From Pseudoclavibacter sp. Marseille-Q3772 (GTDB lineage Bacteria; Actinomycetota; Actinomycetes; Actinomycetales; Microbacteriaceae): a stretch of DNA of 64,000 bases. This document shows, in pieces, positions 1 to 8,087 of the stretch. The stretch is taken from contig NZ_OU745391.1 of the NCBI RefSeq assembly GCF_916618895.1, forward strand, positions 992,001 through 1,056,000, written 5' to 3'. Position numbers and translations under genes: made by a program. The notes under the pieces were generated by a model. The model had not been told where the DNA came from, did no database searches, and saw nothing but the letters and a program-made list of their open reading frames with translations. How positions within the stretch are numbered: the first letter of the stretch is position 1; every line of letters begins with the position of its first letter.

Positions 1-1626
1 GGCACTGTCTGCCACGACCGCATCCGCCCAGACTCCAAGCGCCGCAGCGATCGCCCGCTCGAATCCCGGTTCCACTCGGATCAGGTCGCTGAACCGACCC
101 CGCACCCCGGCAGTATCGCTACCGAGCAGCGCGCCGGCACCATCATCAATCTCTGCGGCCAGCGCAAGCGCGGATGCACGGGCCTCGAGCGAATCTCGCT
201 CACGGCGCAGCTCGTGGTCGCGTTCCCGCAGCTCGTCCACCTTCGCGCTCACCGCTGTCACCTGCTGCTGAGCGGTTTCATACCGTTCATCGAGTCCGTG
301 TGAATCAGCTTCGCCGACACTGGCTTGATCGCCCGCCTCAGCCAATTCGGCTTCGGCAGTTTCCAGACGCGAGGATGCGGAGCGCCTCGCGTTCTCGCTG
401 CGCAAGACTTCCCCGCGCACCGCCGCCAGACGGCTCGCAGCCGCATCCGCCTTTCCCTGCAACTCGGTGGTTCGCAGATCGTGTTTGGACAGTAGCGCTG
501 ATTGTGCTGCGATCTCGCGGTCAAGCTCATCGAGCGCTTCGCGAGCACGGACCGTCGTACCACTCGCCTCCTGCCAGCCAGCTTGTTGCTGCGCTGTTCG
601 TGTTTCGAGCTCTTGCACCTGCGTTTCGATCTCGGCGATTGCCTGTGCTGAAACGGTGACCGAATACGCCGGCTCTTGCAGCCGCGCCTCGAGCAGTGAC
701 TCACGTTGAGCGACGAGCAGATGGAAGTTCTGTAGCCGCTCGCGCACGCTATCGAGGTCGAAGGCGACGCGCCGCGCTGCATCCACCGCATCCGAACGCT
801 GCGCCTGCTCGAGCGACTTGATTTGCAGTACCGCTCGTTCGAGCTTCTCACTCAGCACCAGGCGTTCTGTGCTGCGGGCTTGCTCGGTGGACCCCGCCGC
901 ACGCAACTCATCCCGCAGCCGCTGCACATCATCGGCCATTAGCCGTGCCTTTGCGTCGCGAGCCACCGCGGCGATCTCCTGGGCACGCTTGGCAACTTCT
1001 GCCTGGCGTCCTAGCGGTTTCAGTTGGCGACGCACCTCGGTTACCAGATCTCGCAGCCGCTGCAGGTTCTGCTCCATGCCGTCGAGTTTGCGGACAGTCT
1101 TTTCTTTTCGGCGGCGATGCTTGAGCACTCCGGCAGCTTCTTCGATGAAGCCGCGTCTTTCCTCCGGCGTTGCCCGAAGGACCGTATCCAACCGGCCCTG
1201 CCCGACAATGACATGCATCTCACGACCGAGGCCTGAGTCGCTCAGCAGCTCCTGCACATCCAGTAGTCGAACCGGCTCACCGTTGATCGCATACTCGCTG
1301 CCACCGGTACGGAACAGTGTGCGCTGGATCGTCACCTCGGAATAGTCGATTGGCAGCGCGCCGTCGCTATTGTCGATCGTGAGCGTCACCTCTGCGCGGC
1401 CAAGCGGCCCGCGCGTTGCGGTGCCAGCAAAAATGACATCTTCCATTTTGCCGCCGCGAAGCGATTTCGCGCCCTGTTCACCCATCACCCACGCGAGGGC
1501 ATCGACCACGTTCGATTTACCCGATCCGTTTGGCCCGACCACGCAGGTAACGCCGGGTTCAAACTCCAAAGTGGTCGGTTTTGCGAACGATTTGAAGCCC
1601 TTGAGTGTCAGGCGCTTCAAATGCAT
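1..1626 (-). CDS. smc: Chromosome segregation ATPase SMC (N-terminal part, gene runs off the window)
   Basis: The frame starts at ATG 1626 (MHLKRLTLKGFKSFA) and stays open to base 1, so about 542 codons of the usual ~1,180 are present. Residues 31-39 are the Walker A loop GPNGSGKSN, followed by the head-domain segment ending in HVIVGQGRLDTVL and then long heptad-rich coiled coil. The hinge begins near the window edge (SDLIRVEPGFEPAIAAALG). SMC forms the condensin-like ring that compacts and separates sister chromosomes. In actinobacteria it normally follows rnc and mutM; here five unrelated genes lie between. The next gene upstream is divergent, 47 bases away. Confidence 0.97.
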   Translation of the reverse strand, partial: MHLKRLTLKGFKSFAKPTTLEFEPGVTCVVGPNGSGKSNVVDALAWVMGEQGAKSLRGGKMEDVIFAGTATRGPLGRAEVTLTIDNSDGALPIDYSEVTIQRTLFRTGGSEYAINGEPVRLLDVQELLSDSGLGREMHVIVGQGRLDTVLRATPEERRGFIEEAAGVLKHRRRKEKTVRKLDGMEQNLQRLRDLVTEVRRQLKPLGRQAEVAKRAQEIAAVARDAKARLMADDVQRLRDELRAAGSTEQARSTERLVLSEKLERAVLQIKSLEQAQRSDAVDAARRVAFDLDSVRERLQNFHLLVAQRESLLEARLQEPAYSVTVSAQAIAEIETQVQELETRTAQQQAGWQEASGTTVRAREALDELDREIAAQSALLSKHDLRTTELQGKADAAASRLAAVRGEVLRSENARRSASSRLETAEAELAEAGDQASVGEADSHGLDERYETAQQQVTAVSAKVDELRERDHELRRERDSLEARASALALAAEIDDGAGALLGSDTAGVRGRFSDLIRVEPGFERAIAAALGVWADAVVADSA

Positions 1627-1639
1627 GCCCTCAGCCTAA

Positions 1640-1673
1640 TTGCTGTGCCGCGCATTGCCGGTACGCTAACGGC
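1640..1673 (+). promoter_or_regulatory. Candidate promoter giving a leaderless fetB transcript
   Basis: TTGCTG (1640-1645), a 16-base spacer and TACGCT (1662-1667) are followed six bases later by GTG at 1674. Transcription would start at or next to the first base of the codon, so no ribosome binding site is expected and none is seen. The match is by eye. Confidence 0.4.
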
Positions 1674-2420
1674 GTGGACCAGCCGATGAACGCACCGCTT
1701 GTGCTTGCCGTATGCGCAGTGATGGTGGGCTGTTCGGTGCTCGTGTTAACGAGTATGCGAGTCTCACTGCGCTGGGAACCGCTCTGGGCAATTACCCGCG
1801 CAGCCCTGCAGTTAGCAGCGTTGACGCTCGTGTTGCAGATGATCGTCACCAGCATCATGTGGGTGATTGTGTTTCTCGCAGTGATGCTCGTGGTGGCCAG
1901 TTTCACCGCGGTTCGACGCATCGACCCGGAGGCATTCCGCAATGACCGCACGCTCGCCGCGGTCGTGGTTACCGCTATCGCAGCCGGTTTGATCGTGGCA
2001 GTCAGCATCGCGTTTCTCACCGGAGCGGTCGCGTTCGGCACGCAGTACCTCTTGGCGATCGGGGGTATTGTCACTGGAAACCTGATGGCAATTACAACGA
2101 TCACGGGTAAGCGGATGCGGGAACAGCTGCATGATTACCGCGGTGAGGTTGAGGGGTGGCTCGCACTCGGCGCAAAACCATCGTTGGCAACGATCCGCCT
2201 GCGACGCGAAGCGGTGAAACTCGCGCTCATTCCGAGTATCGACTCCGCGAAAACTACGGGACTCGTGACCCTTCCGGGCGCGTTTGTCGGTGCGGTATTC
2301 GCCGGTGCTTCACCAGTGGATGCGGGACTGTTCCAGCTGATCGTGCTCTCGTGCTTGCAACTGGGATGTTCGATTACCGCCGTGATTTACGCCCAGCTAC
2401 TAGCGAATCGCACGAGCTGA
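1674..2420 (+). CDS. fetB: FetB/UPF0014-family ABC transporter permease
   Basis: This is a 248-residue, very hydrophobic protein with about six or seven membrane segments. The C-terminal part carries the family signature: LGAKPSLATIRLRREAVK, then LIPSIDSAKTTGLVTLPGAF and VFAGASPVDAG. These line up with E. coli FetB (YbbM), which with the ATPase FetA exports iron. No FetA-type ATPase is next to it, so any partner is encoded elsewhere. GTG 1674 is preferred because of the leaderless promoter; ATG 1686 is the alternative. It is divergent from smc and the first of three plus-strand genes inserted between smc and mutM. Family membership is clear, but the iron substrate is inferred. Confidence 0.85.
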   Translation: MDQPMNAPLVLAVCAVMVGCSVLVLTSMRVSLRWEPLWAITRAALQLAALTLVLQMIVTSIMWVIVFLAVMLVVASFTAVRRIDPEAFRNDRTLAAVVVTAIAAGLIVAVSIAFLTGAVAFGTQYLLAIGGIVTGNLMAITTITGKRMREQLHDYRGEVEGWLALGAKPSLATIRLRREAVKLALIPSIDSAKTTGLVTLPGAFVGAVFAGASPVDAGLFQLIVLSCLQLGCSITAVIYAQLLANRTS

Positions 2421-2462
2421 GCTGCGCTAGTCAATCAGCGGTACACGCAATAAGCTCAAGGT

Positions 2463-2771
2463 ATGGATATCCGGCGATCCCTCCTTGCGGCAGCGCTGTC
2501 GGGCGTAACCGTGATTTGTCTCGCCGGCTGTGTGCTCACGCCCGCGGTGTCGTCAGTGTTTTACCGGGACGGCCCCACGACAACTCCGGAGCCACGAAGC
2601 TTCACCGGTGCGCCGAAACCGAAGCGCACGCCGACTCCACCAGCCGCGCCAAACAACTCCGACGAACCCGATGCGGATTCGGAGGGATTCACCCAGCAGG
2701 ACGACCGTTCGCTCCCGAACCAGCGCGCCCCACACATCCGTGGCGACGAACCAACCGAACTTGCTGAGTAG
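2463..2771 (+). CDS. Small proline-rich lipoprotein of unknown function
   Basis: The 102-residue product begins MDIRRSLLAAALSGVTVICLAGC, a signal peptide with lipobox LAGC and acylated cysteine at residue 23. The mature part is short, rich in Pro, Thr and charged residues (KPKRTPTPPAAPNNSDEP) and probably disordered, with no domain recognised. ATG 2463 follows a weak AAGG. It lies 42 bases after fetB in the same direction and could share its transcript. The lipobox supports it as a real gene, but it could be lineage-specific. Confidence 0.6.
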   Translation: MDIRRSLLAAALSGVTVICLAGCVLTPAVSSVFYRDGPTTTPEPRSFTGAPKPKRTPTPPAAPNNSDEPDADSEGFTQQDDRSLPNQRAPHIRGDEPTELAE

Positions 2772-2773
2772 CC

Positions 2774-2785
2774 GTCCGCGCGGAC
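2774..2785. repeat. 12-bp perfect palindrome between the lipoprotein gene and corA
   Basis: GTCCGCGCGGAC lies just after the lipoprotein stop codon (TAG 2769-2771). It has no loop and no T-run, so it is a weak terminator candidate at best and may be chance in GC-rich DNA. Confidence 0.25.
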
Positions 2786-2874
2786 CCGGCGGCTGAACGA
2801 CTTGCGGCCACTGGTAGAGCGCTACGCTTATGCAACTAGCCGTCTAACGCCAAGCCACGCACTAGGGAGACGTC

Positions 2875-3990
2875 ATGCCGGAATACCTACACGGCGAGAG
2901 CGCGCACGGGAAAACGAGCCGGTTTCGTTCGCGCCGCCATGCGCTATCCATCACCAGCTCTCCCGCGCCGCGCCAGATCCGCTATATCGTGGACGGCACC
3001 ATCCACGCCGCCCCGAACGAGACGACGCTGACCGATGCGCTGAGCTACGCGGATGCTGAGGAAGGCCGGATGGCACTGTGCCTGTTCCCTTCACCTACTG
3101 ATCACGATATTGACGAACTTGCGGCAGCGTGGGATCTGCACCCAATTTTGCTTGAGGATATTCGCGGCGGCGGCCAGCGCCCGAAAATCGAACGCTACGG
3201 CGAAGTCTTATTCGTGGTGATGCGCTCAGCCCGGTACATCGACGAGATCGAAGATGTCGACTTCTCTGAGTTTCACGTGCTGGTGCGCCCAAACGCCGTA
3301 GCGGTGATCTGCCAGGACAGCCGCTGGATCGACGGTGACGACAACACTGCGCTGACGCCGCGCTCGCTCACCTCGGTTGTGCAGGGCGATGAAGCACTCC
3401 TCGATGACGCCGAACTGCTCACGCTCGGCCCGGAAGCAGTGTTGTATCGGCTCCTTGATGCGGTCGTGGACGGATACGTCCCGGTCTTGCGCGGGGTTGG
3501 CATCGACAAAGAGCAGATCGAACGCCAGGTGTTCAGCGGAGACGCCGCCGTTGCCGAACGTATCTACCGCCTGAGTCAAGAGGTTATCGACCTGCAACAT
3601 GCCGCATCCTCACTGGCCGAGGTGCTCGCTGGCCTCAGTCGAGGATTCAACCGGTACCGCATCCCCGAACCGCTCAAGGCATACCTGCAGGACGTCACCG
3701 ACAACCTCACTCGCGTGGAAACCCACGTATTGGAGCTGCGAGAGGCGCTTGCGCAGATTTTGAACGTTAATGCCACGCTGGTTGCGCAGCGCCAGAACGA
3801 AGACATGAAGAAGATCTCGGGTTGGGCTGCGATTTTGTTTGCACCGACGCTGATCGGCGCGATCTACGGGATGAACTTCGACAAGATGCCGGAGTTGCAC
3901 TGGGAGTACGGCTATCCGGCTGCCATCGGCGCGATGGTTGTGCTGGGAGTGACGCTGTACGTCATTTTCAAACGTAAGCACTGGATGTAA
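2875..3990 (+). CDS. corA: CorA-family magnesium/cobalt channel
   Basis: The 371-residue protein has a long acidic cytoplasmic domain, a long stalk helix (about residues 270-310) and two C-terminal membrane helices. Between them is the diagnostic GMN loop (YGMNFDKMPELHW), and the chain ends with a basic tail (FKRKHWM). CorA forms a pentameric inner-membrane channel for Mg2+ that may also admit Co2+ or Ni2+. ATG 2875 is preceded by GGGAGACGTC, an acceptable ribosome binding site. The first ~50 residues are basic and variable. No magnesium riboswitch fits in the 103 bases upstream. The GNAT gene begins five bases downstream. Confidence 0.93.
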   Translation: MPEYLHGESAHGKTSRFRSRRHALSITSSPAPRQIRYIVDGTIHAAPNETTLTDALSYADAEEGRMALCLFPSPTDHDIDELAAAWDLHPILLEDIRGGGQRPKIERYGEVLFVVMRSARYIDEIEDVDFSEFHVLVRPNAVAVICQDSRWIDGDDNTALTPRSLTSVVQGDEALLDDAELLTLGPEAVLYRLLDAVVDGYVPVLRGVGIDKEQIERQVFSGDAAVAERIYRLSQEVIDLQHAASSLAEVLAGLSRGFNRYRIPEPLKAYLQDVTDNLTRVETHVLELREALAQILNVNATLVAQRQNEDMKKISGWAAILFAPTLIGAIYGMNFDKMPELHWEYGYPAAIGAMVVLGVTLYVIFKRKHWM

Positions 3991-3995
3991 CACTC

Positions 3996-4487
3996 ATGAT
4001 CCGCACGCAACGACTGACACTCACTCGCCCCGCCGAGCAGGACATCCCGGATGTGCTGCGCATCCACGGACCGGAAACCTATGCGCATATGCCGCACCTT
4101 GCGATGCGCACTCGCGCTGAGGCTGAAGAACTACTGCACTCGTGGCAGCAGCACTGGGATGCAGATGGTGTTGGTTATTACACGGTTCGTCACGGTGACG
4201 AGGTGATCGGGTTCACCGGGGTGCGGATTATCGAACAGCCCGGTCTCCGCGTGCTCAACCTGTACTACCGATTCGCGCCCTCCGCCCAGGGGAAGGGATT
4301 CGCGAGGGAATCGGCCGAAGCTGCCGTTGCGGCAGCACGCAACACGTATCCAGAGCTGCCGATCGTTGCCCGGATCGCACCACAGAACACGGCATCGGTC
4401 GCGCTGGCTGAGCGTCTCGGGATGGTGCAATCCGGCACGGATGGCGAGGATGTGTTGTTTGAGTTCCCGCCGAAAGTTCAGGTGTAG
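3996..4487 (+). CDS. GNAT-family N-acetyltransferase (RimJ/RimL-like)
   Basis: This 163-residue protein starts MIRTQRLTLTRPAEQDIPDV, the usual opening of the RimJ/RimL branch. The acetyl-CoA loop is SAQGKGFARESAEAA (about residues 97-111), followed by NTASVALAERLGM. Such proteins acetylate alpha-amino groups of ribosomal proteins or small amines; the substrate cannot be told here. It lies five bases after corA in the same direction, so the two are likely co-transcribed. Confidence 0.88.
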   Translation: MIRTQRLTLTRPAEQDIPDVLRIHGPETYAHMPHLAMRTRAEAEELLHSWQQHWDADGVGYYTVRHGDEVIGFTGVRIIEQPGLRVLNLYYRFAPSAQGKGFARESAEAAVAAARNTYPELPIVARIAPQNTASVALAERLGMVQSGTDGEDVLFEFPPKVQV

Positions 4488-4558
4488 GTACCTCACCGCG
4501 TCCTAAACGATGACCTCAGCGGCGCCGCCCCTAAGCGCTAACAACGACACTACTCATC

Positions 4559-4864
4559 TCACGCCACGCGGACTCGTTCATCACCGATCACATAGTCCAG
4601 CGTCAGAGAGCCGCCGACGGCTTCAAGATACCCACGGATCGTGCCAAGTTTGGTGTTCTCCAGATCACCGTTCTCGATTTTGGAAACCTGTCTCTGTCCC
4701 ACACCGATCCGCTGTGCAAGCTCAGCCTGTGTAAGCCCGGCCAGTTCGCGCAGCTCGCGCAAACGGTATGCACGAGCTTCAGCAAGCAGCCTCTGCCTAT
4801 GCATCTCAATCAGTGCAGGGTCAACCGGTCGCTCGGCCAAGTATTCGTCAACAGTAAGCGGCAT
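4559..4864 (-). CDS. XRE-family helix-turn-helix regulator
   Basis: The 101-residue protein has about 35 N-terminal residues, then a Cro/CI-type helix-turn-helix (RELRELAGLTQAELAQRIGV followed by RQVSKIENGDLENTKLGTI), then a short strand-rich tail (GGSLTLDYVIGDERVRVA). The tail resembles HigA/antitoxin-like XRE proteins, but no toxin gene is adjacent. ATG 4864 is chosen because AAGGG lies six bases before it; an in-frame TTG at 4870 is possible. It is convergent with the GNAT gene and sits just behind the end of mutM. A palindrome in its promoter suggests autoregulation. Confidence 0.82.
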   Translation of the reverse strand: MPLTVDEYLAERPVDPALIEMHRQRLLAEARAYRLRELRELAGLTQAELAQRIGVGQRQVSKIENGDLENTKLGTIRGYLEAVGGSLTLDYVIGDERVRVA

Positions 4865-4896
4865 GATCAACCCTTACCTTTCAGCCACATACACCG

Positions 4897-4926
4897 ATCG
4901 TAGACCCTACATGGTCTATTTGCCAA
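4897..4926 (-). promoter_or_regulatory. Promoter of the XRE gene
   Basis: On the minus strand TTGGCA (4926-4921), an 18-base spacer and TACGAT (4902-4897) form a good sigma-70-type promoter. Transcription would start near 4890 and leave a leader of about 26 bases carrying the ribosome binding site. It also overlaps the 3' end of mutM closely, so the XRE gene can be expressed on its own. Confidence 0.5.
4901..4918. promoter_or_regulatory. Palindromic operator candidate in the XRE promoter spacer
   Basis: TAGACC (4901-4906) and GGTCTA (4913-4918) are perfect inverted arms around six bases, CTACAT. The site fills the spacer and touches the -10 element of the XRE promoter, as expected for a Cro/CI-type dimer repressing its own gene. 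Confidence 0.5.
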
Positions 4927-4930
4927 ATAG

Positions 4931-5833
4931 TCAGCGGAGGCGCTGGCACCACGGACAACGATACGAGCTTCGATTCATGAAGTGCTCACGCATAATCGAG
5001 GCTCCACAACGGCTGCAGGGCTCACCCGCCCGCCCATAAACGTTCAGGCTTCGGGCAAAGTATCCCGATTCCCCGTTCACATTCACGTAGAGCGCATCAA
5101 ACGAAGTCCCGCCCTCAGCAAGCGCCTGTTCCATGACCAGCCGAGTCTGCGACAGCAGTTCGTTCACCTTGCGCGTTGAAAGCCGGTTTGCCGGTTTCGC
5201 CCAGTGCACTCTCGCGCGCCACAGCGCCTCATCGGCATAGATATTTCCGATCCCAGACACGACCCGCTGATCGAGCAACACCGTCTTCACCGCGCGCGAT
5301 GTCGCTCGCATCTTTGCCCGAACCGCATCCGCGTCAAACAGCTCATCGAGCGGGTCTCTCGCAATATGCAGCACCTGTGAGGGCACGAAGTGTTCAGGAT
5401 GCGTCGGGTCGGGTACCAGCGAATCCACCGCGAGCGAGCCAAAGCGACGCTGATCAGCGAACCGCACCTCGTATACGGTCCCATCCGGCGCTTCGACACG
5501 GACCCGAATCCGCGTATGTCGGTCTTCCTGAGCACTCGGTAACCGCACCAGCAACTGCCCACTCATGCCGAGGTGCGCGACCAGCGCTTTCGGTGGCGCT
5601 GCATCATTCGCGGCAATCGGCACCCACAGGAACTTGCCGCGACGTTCGGGCGCAACTAGCCGCATCCCCTCCAGACCGGCCACAAAATCATGTGCATTGT
5701 GTGTGGCACCGGATGCATCCCGATGGCGTTTCAGCGAACGTGCATCGAGCACGTCAACGCCCGTCACCCTGGCGCCACTCACCGCTGGTGCAAGGCCTCG
5801 ACGAACGACCTCTACTTCAGAGAGTTCTGGCAT
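4931..5833 (-). CDS. mutM: Formamidopyrimidine-DNA glycosylase (Fpg/MutM)
   Basis: The 300-residue enzyme removes 8-oxoguanine and other oxidised purines and nicks the abasic site. The start at ATG 5833 gives MPELSEVEVVRRGL, whose Pro2 and Glu3 are catalytic. The C-terminus carries the zinc finger CSRCGASIMREHF...CPWC (Cys4). GIGNIYADEALWRA before it is the helix-two-turn-helix. The gene starts four bases after the rnc stop and is in the classic rnc-mutM operon. A longer frame exists upstream but lacks the essential Pro-Glu start. Confidence 0.97.
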   Translation of the reverse strand: MPELSEVEVVRRGLAPAVSGARVTGVDVLDARSLKRHRDASGATHNAHDFVAGLEGMRLVAPERRGKFLWVPIAANDAAPPKALVAHLGMSGQLLVRLPSAQEDRHTRIRVRVEAPDGTVYEVRFADQRRFGSLAVDSLVPDPTHPEHFVPSQVLHIARDPLDELFDADAVRAKMRATSRAVKTVLLDQRVVSGIGNIYADEALWRARVHWAKPANRLSTRKVNELLSQTRLVMEQALAEGGTSFDALYVNVNGESGYFARSLNVYGRAGEPCSRCGASIMREHFMNRSSYRCPWCQRLR

Positions 5834-5837
5834 CGGA

Positions 5838-6575
5838 CTACTGCGGCCGAGGGGTGCCGGTGAGCTCGTACCAGGCCTCGAGCGCCGCCGCGTTTTCCGC
5901 CTGTTTCTTGCTCGTTCCCGTGGCTTTGCGCTGGTACACGCGCACACCATCCTTCACGAGGAACACGGTTGCCGTGAACACCTGCGCATGGGCAGGACCG
6001 GCCCCGGCCACCGTGAACTCCGGCGCCTGAGCACCACGCGCGGCAGCAACTTCCTGCAAGGCAGTTTTTGGGTCCATCACCGCACCGAGTCGATCAACCT
6101 GATCGAGGTAGGGTGCCAATAATCGCAAGACCATTGCTTCGGCGCTCTCGTAGTCGGTCGATAGATAGGCTGCTCCGATCAGCGCCTCAACAGCATCAGC
6201 AAGGATCGAATCCTTGTCATCACCACCGGTAATCTGCTCACTTCGACCGAGCCGCAGATACTTACCCACCCGCATCGTCCGGCCGATTTCAGCCAGGGTG
6301 ACGGTCGAAACCAGCGCATGCTTACGCGGCGAGAGTTCTCCTTCGGTGAGATCAGGATGCTCTCGGTACAGCAATTGCGCCGCCGCGAGTCCCAGTACGG
6401 AATCGCCCAAGAACTCGAGCCGTTCGTTATCGGCCACCTGGCCGTGCTCATACGCCCACGAAGAGTGCGTGAGTGCCAGCTCAAGGAGTTCGGGAACGAA
6501 CTCGACCCCGAGTCTCAATGCCAGCTCAGCCGGGTCGAGAATCTCGGGGTCGCGTCGTTTGCGTCGTGTTGCCAC
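5838..6575 (-). CDS. rnc: Ribonuclease III
   Basis: The 245-residue double-strand-specific endoribonuclease processes rRNA precursors and structured mRNAs. The catalytic signature NERLEFLGDS is at residues 50-59, the second acidic cluster DAVEALIGA follows, and a double-stranded RNA-binding domain ends the protein (DPKTALQEVAAARG ... GTSKKQAENAAALEAW). It starts 13 bases after the rpmF stop and runs into mutM, so rpmF, rnc and mutM are probably co-transcribed. Confidence 0.97.
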   Translation of the reverse strand: MATRRKRRDPEILDPAELALRLGVEFVPELLELALTHSSWAYEHGQVADNERLEFLGDSVLGLAAAQLLYREHPDLTEGELSPRKHALVSTVTLAEIGRTMRVGKYLRLGRSEQITGGDDKDSILADAVEALIGAAYLSTDYESAEAMVLRLLAPYLDQVDRLGAVMDPKTALQEVAAARGAQAPEFTVAGAGPAHAQVFTATVFLVKDGVRVYQRKATGTSKKQAENAAALEAWYELTGTPRPQ

Positions 6576-6588
6576 CGACTAGTGCAAC

Positions 6589-6792
6589 CTACGCGTCAGC
6601 GACCTTGCGGCCCTTGTACTCGTAGTGAAGCGGGGTGCCAGCTTCGTCTTCGACGAGCTTGGCGCGGTGCGGCAGGCTGTAGGTAACCTTGCCGTTTTCA
6701 ACGGTCTTTACAAGTGCGGGGGCCTGAGCCTTCCACTGCGAGCGACGCGCACGGGTGTTGGCGCGGCTCAGCTTGCGCTTTGGGACTGCCAT
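6589..6792 (-). CDS. rpmF: 50S ribosomal protein L32
   Basis: The 67-residue basic protein begins [20 protein letters not shown], typical of bL32. It lacks the Cys zinc ligands of some L32 forms, so this is a zinc-independent (C-minus) type. AGAAGG upstream of ATG 6792 is a good ribosome binding site. DUF177 usually sits directly upstream; here 210 bases intervene. Confidence 0.96.
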   Translation of the reverse strand: MAVPKRKLSRANTRARRSQWKAQAPALVKTVENGKVTYSLPHRAKLVEDEAGTPLHYEYKGRKVADA

Positions 6793-7002
6793 AAGAGCGG
6801 TTTCCTTCTGGTCAAATAATGTTCAGTGCTTCGCACACGGCGCAGGCATCGAATGCGCGCCGGGCGGTAAAGTCAGGCGGCTGCGATTCACTCGACCATA
6901 GTGTCGAGGTTGGGACAGCCTCAGAACCAACCACCAAGTTTACGCGAGATTTACCGTCGGCGCCATCCGAAGTTGAATTCGCATTCCACACTGAGGTTTT
7001 AA
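6793..7002. other. Intergenic region between DUF177 and rpmF
   Basis: This 210-base gap is unusually long for the DUF177-rpmF pair. It holds an inverted repeat, CTCGAC (6891-6896) and GTCGAG (6903-6908), around six bases. No convincing gene is seen. An rpmF-specific promoter or leader is likely, but no clear -35/-10 pair was recognised. Confidence 0.4.
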
Positions 7003-7524
7003 CTACGCGTCCTTCTCGTCATCGCGTAGCAACCCTTCCAGCGCGGCCCAGCGTGGATCGGGCTCAGCTTTGGGTTCGGGCGCCGGTTCCGTTCGTTTCT
7101 CACCGGTTTCGGGATCGATTCCGTAGCAGTCCTCACGGCACAGCGGGTTGAACGGTAGGTCAAGCACGACCGCATCCCGGATCGGTCCTTCTAGATCGAT
7201 CCGATCGTCGACGATGGCGTATTCGATGGATTCGTCTAACTCATACCCGTACAGCTCGGCGATATGACCGCTCCACTCCCGTTCGATGTCCTCAAGGCAA
7301 CGACTGCACTGACCGGTTAGGGTTCCGCGTATATCCGCAGTGGCGAGGATGCCGTCAACGAGCGTCTCCAGTCGCAGATCGACTTCGAGTTCGGCACCCT
7401 TGTCGAAGTAGAGCATGCCCTCACCGATACGTTCTGGAACCACAACATCGAGCTCGAGCTCACGCATCGAGCCGGGCTTTTGCATGATGGTGGCGACGGT
7501 TACGAAGAAGGGAGAATCTGCCAT
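7003..7524 (-). CDS. DUF177 (YceD-family) protein
   Basis: The 173-residue protein has the family pattern: GTLTGQCSRCLEDIEREWSG in the middle and PFNPLCREDCYGIDPETGEK near the end, with an acidic C-terminus. Members sit next to rpmF in most bacteria. From family knowledge they are linked to 23S rRNA metabolism or ribosome assembly; no enzymatic role is shown here. It lies between coaD and rpmF, the usual order. Confidence 0.92.
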   Translation of the reverse strand: MADSPFFVTVATIMQKPGSMRELELDVVVPERIGEGMLYFDKGAELEVDLRLETLVDGILATADIRGTLTGQCSRCLEDIEREWSGHIAELYGYELDESIEYAIVDDRIDLEGPIRDAVVLDLPFNPLCREDCYGIDPETGEKRTEPAPEPKAEPDPRWAALEGLLRDDEKDA

Positions 7525-7589
7525 AGTGCTGAGTCTATGCCGCGCTCAACTGCGGTGCGATGATTGCACCGCGAATTCACACAGCGCAC

Positions 7590-8084
7590 CTAGAAGTTTA
7601 GCCCGGGAGCCATATCTCCCTGCAGGAATTCGCGCACCACTTCGGGTACATACGGAGCCACATCGCCGCCGAGCGAGGCCACCTGACGCACGAGCGAACT
7701 CGACACATGTGCGTGCTCCGGGTTTGGCATCATAAATACGGTTTCGATCTTGCCGAGGTGGCGGTTCACAATCGCCATGGGTTGCTCGTATTCAAGATCG
7801 GCAGTGTTACGCACACCCTTCACGATCACGCGCGCGCCCACATCCGTGCAGTAATCCACGAGTAGCCCCACGCTCCACGAACGCACCACGATATTGCGGG
7901 TCGTTCCCAGCGCGGTCTCAATCAGCTCGACCCGCCTCGCGATCGGAATCATCGCCTGCTTATCGGGGTTGTGCACCACCAGCACATGCACCTCATCGAA
8001 GATGCCTGCGGCTCGTCGAATGACATCGAGGTGGCCGTTCGTTACCGGATCAAACGATCCGGGGATCACTGCAATCTGAGGCAT
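7590..8084 (-). CDS. coaD: Phosphopantetheine adenylyltransferase
   Basis: This 164-residue enzyme transfers AMP from ATP to 4'-phosphopantetheine, the penultimate step of coenzyme A synthesis. The nucleotidyltransferase motif [10 protein letters not shown] lies at residues 9-18, and [17 protein letters not shown] is the second active-site motif. It starts three bases after the CopC gene, so both are probably on one mRNA. Confidence 0.97.
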   Translation of the reverse strand: MPQIAVIPGSFDPVTNGHLDVIRRAAGIFDEVHVLVVHNPDKQAMIPIARRVELIETALGTTRNIVVRSWSVGLLVDYCTDVGARVIVKGVRNTADLEYEQPMAIVNRHLGKIETVFMMPNPEHAHVSSSLVRQVASLGGDVAPYVPEVVREFLQGDMAPGLNF

Positions 8085-8087
8085 TCG

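Noticed and set aside
2156-2767. 203-codon plus-strand frame across fetB and the lipoprotein gene
   Set aside because: It is an out-of-frame shadow of two better-supported genes (FetB motifs and a lipobox) and has a low-complexity composition.
4559-4930. Type II toxin-antitoxin pair
   Set aside because: The XRE protein looks antitoxin-like, but no toxin reading frame is next to it on either strand.
6819-7151. 110-codon plus-strand frame opposite DUF177
   Set aside because: It overlaps the DUF177 coding region antisense, with no start context and an arginine/serine-rich shadow composition.
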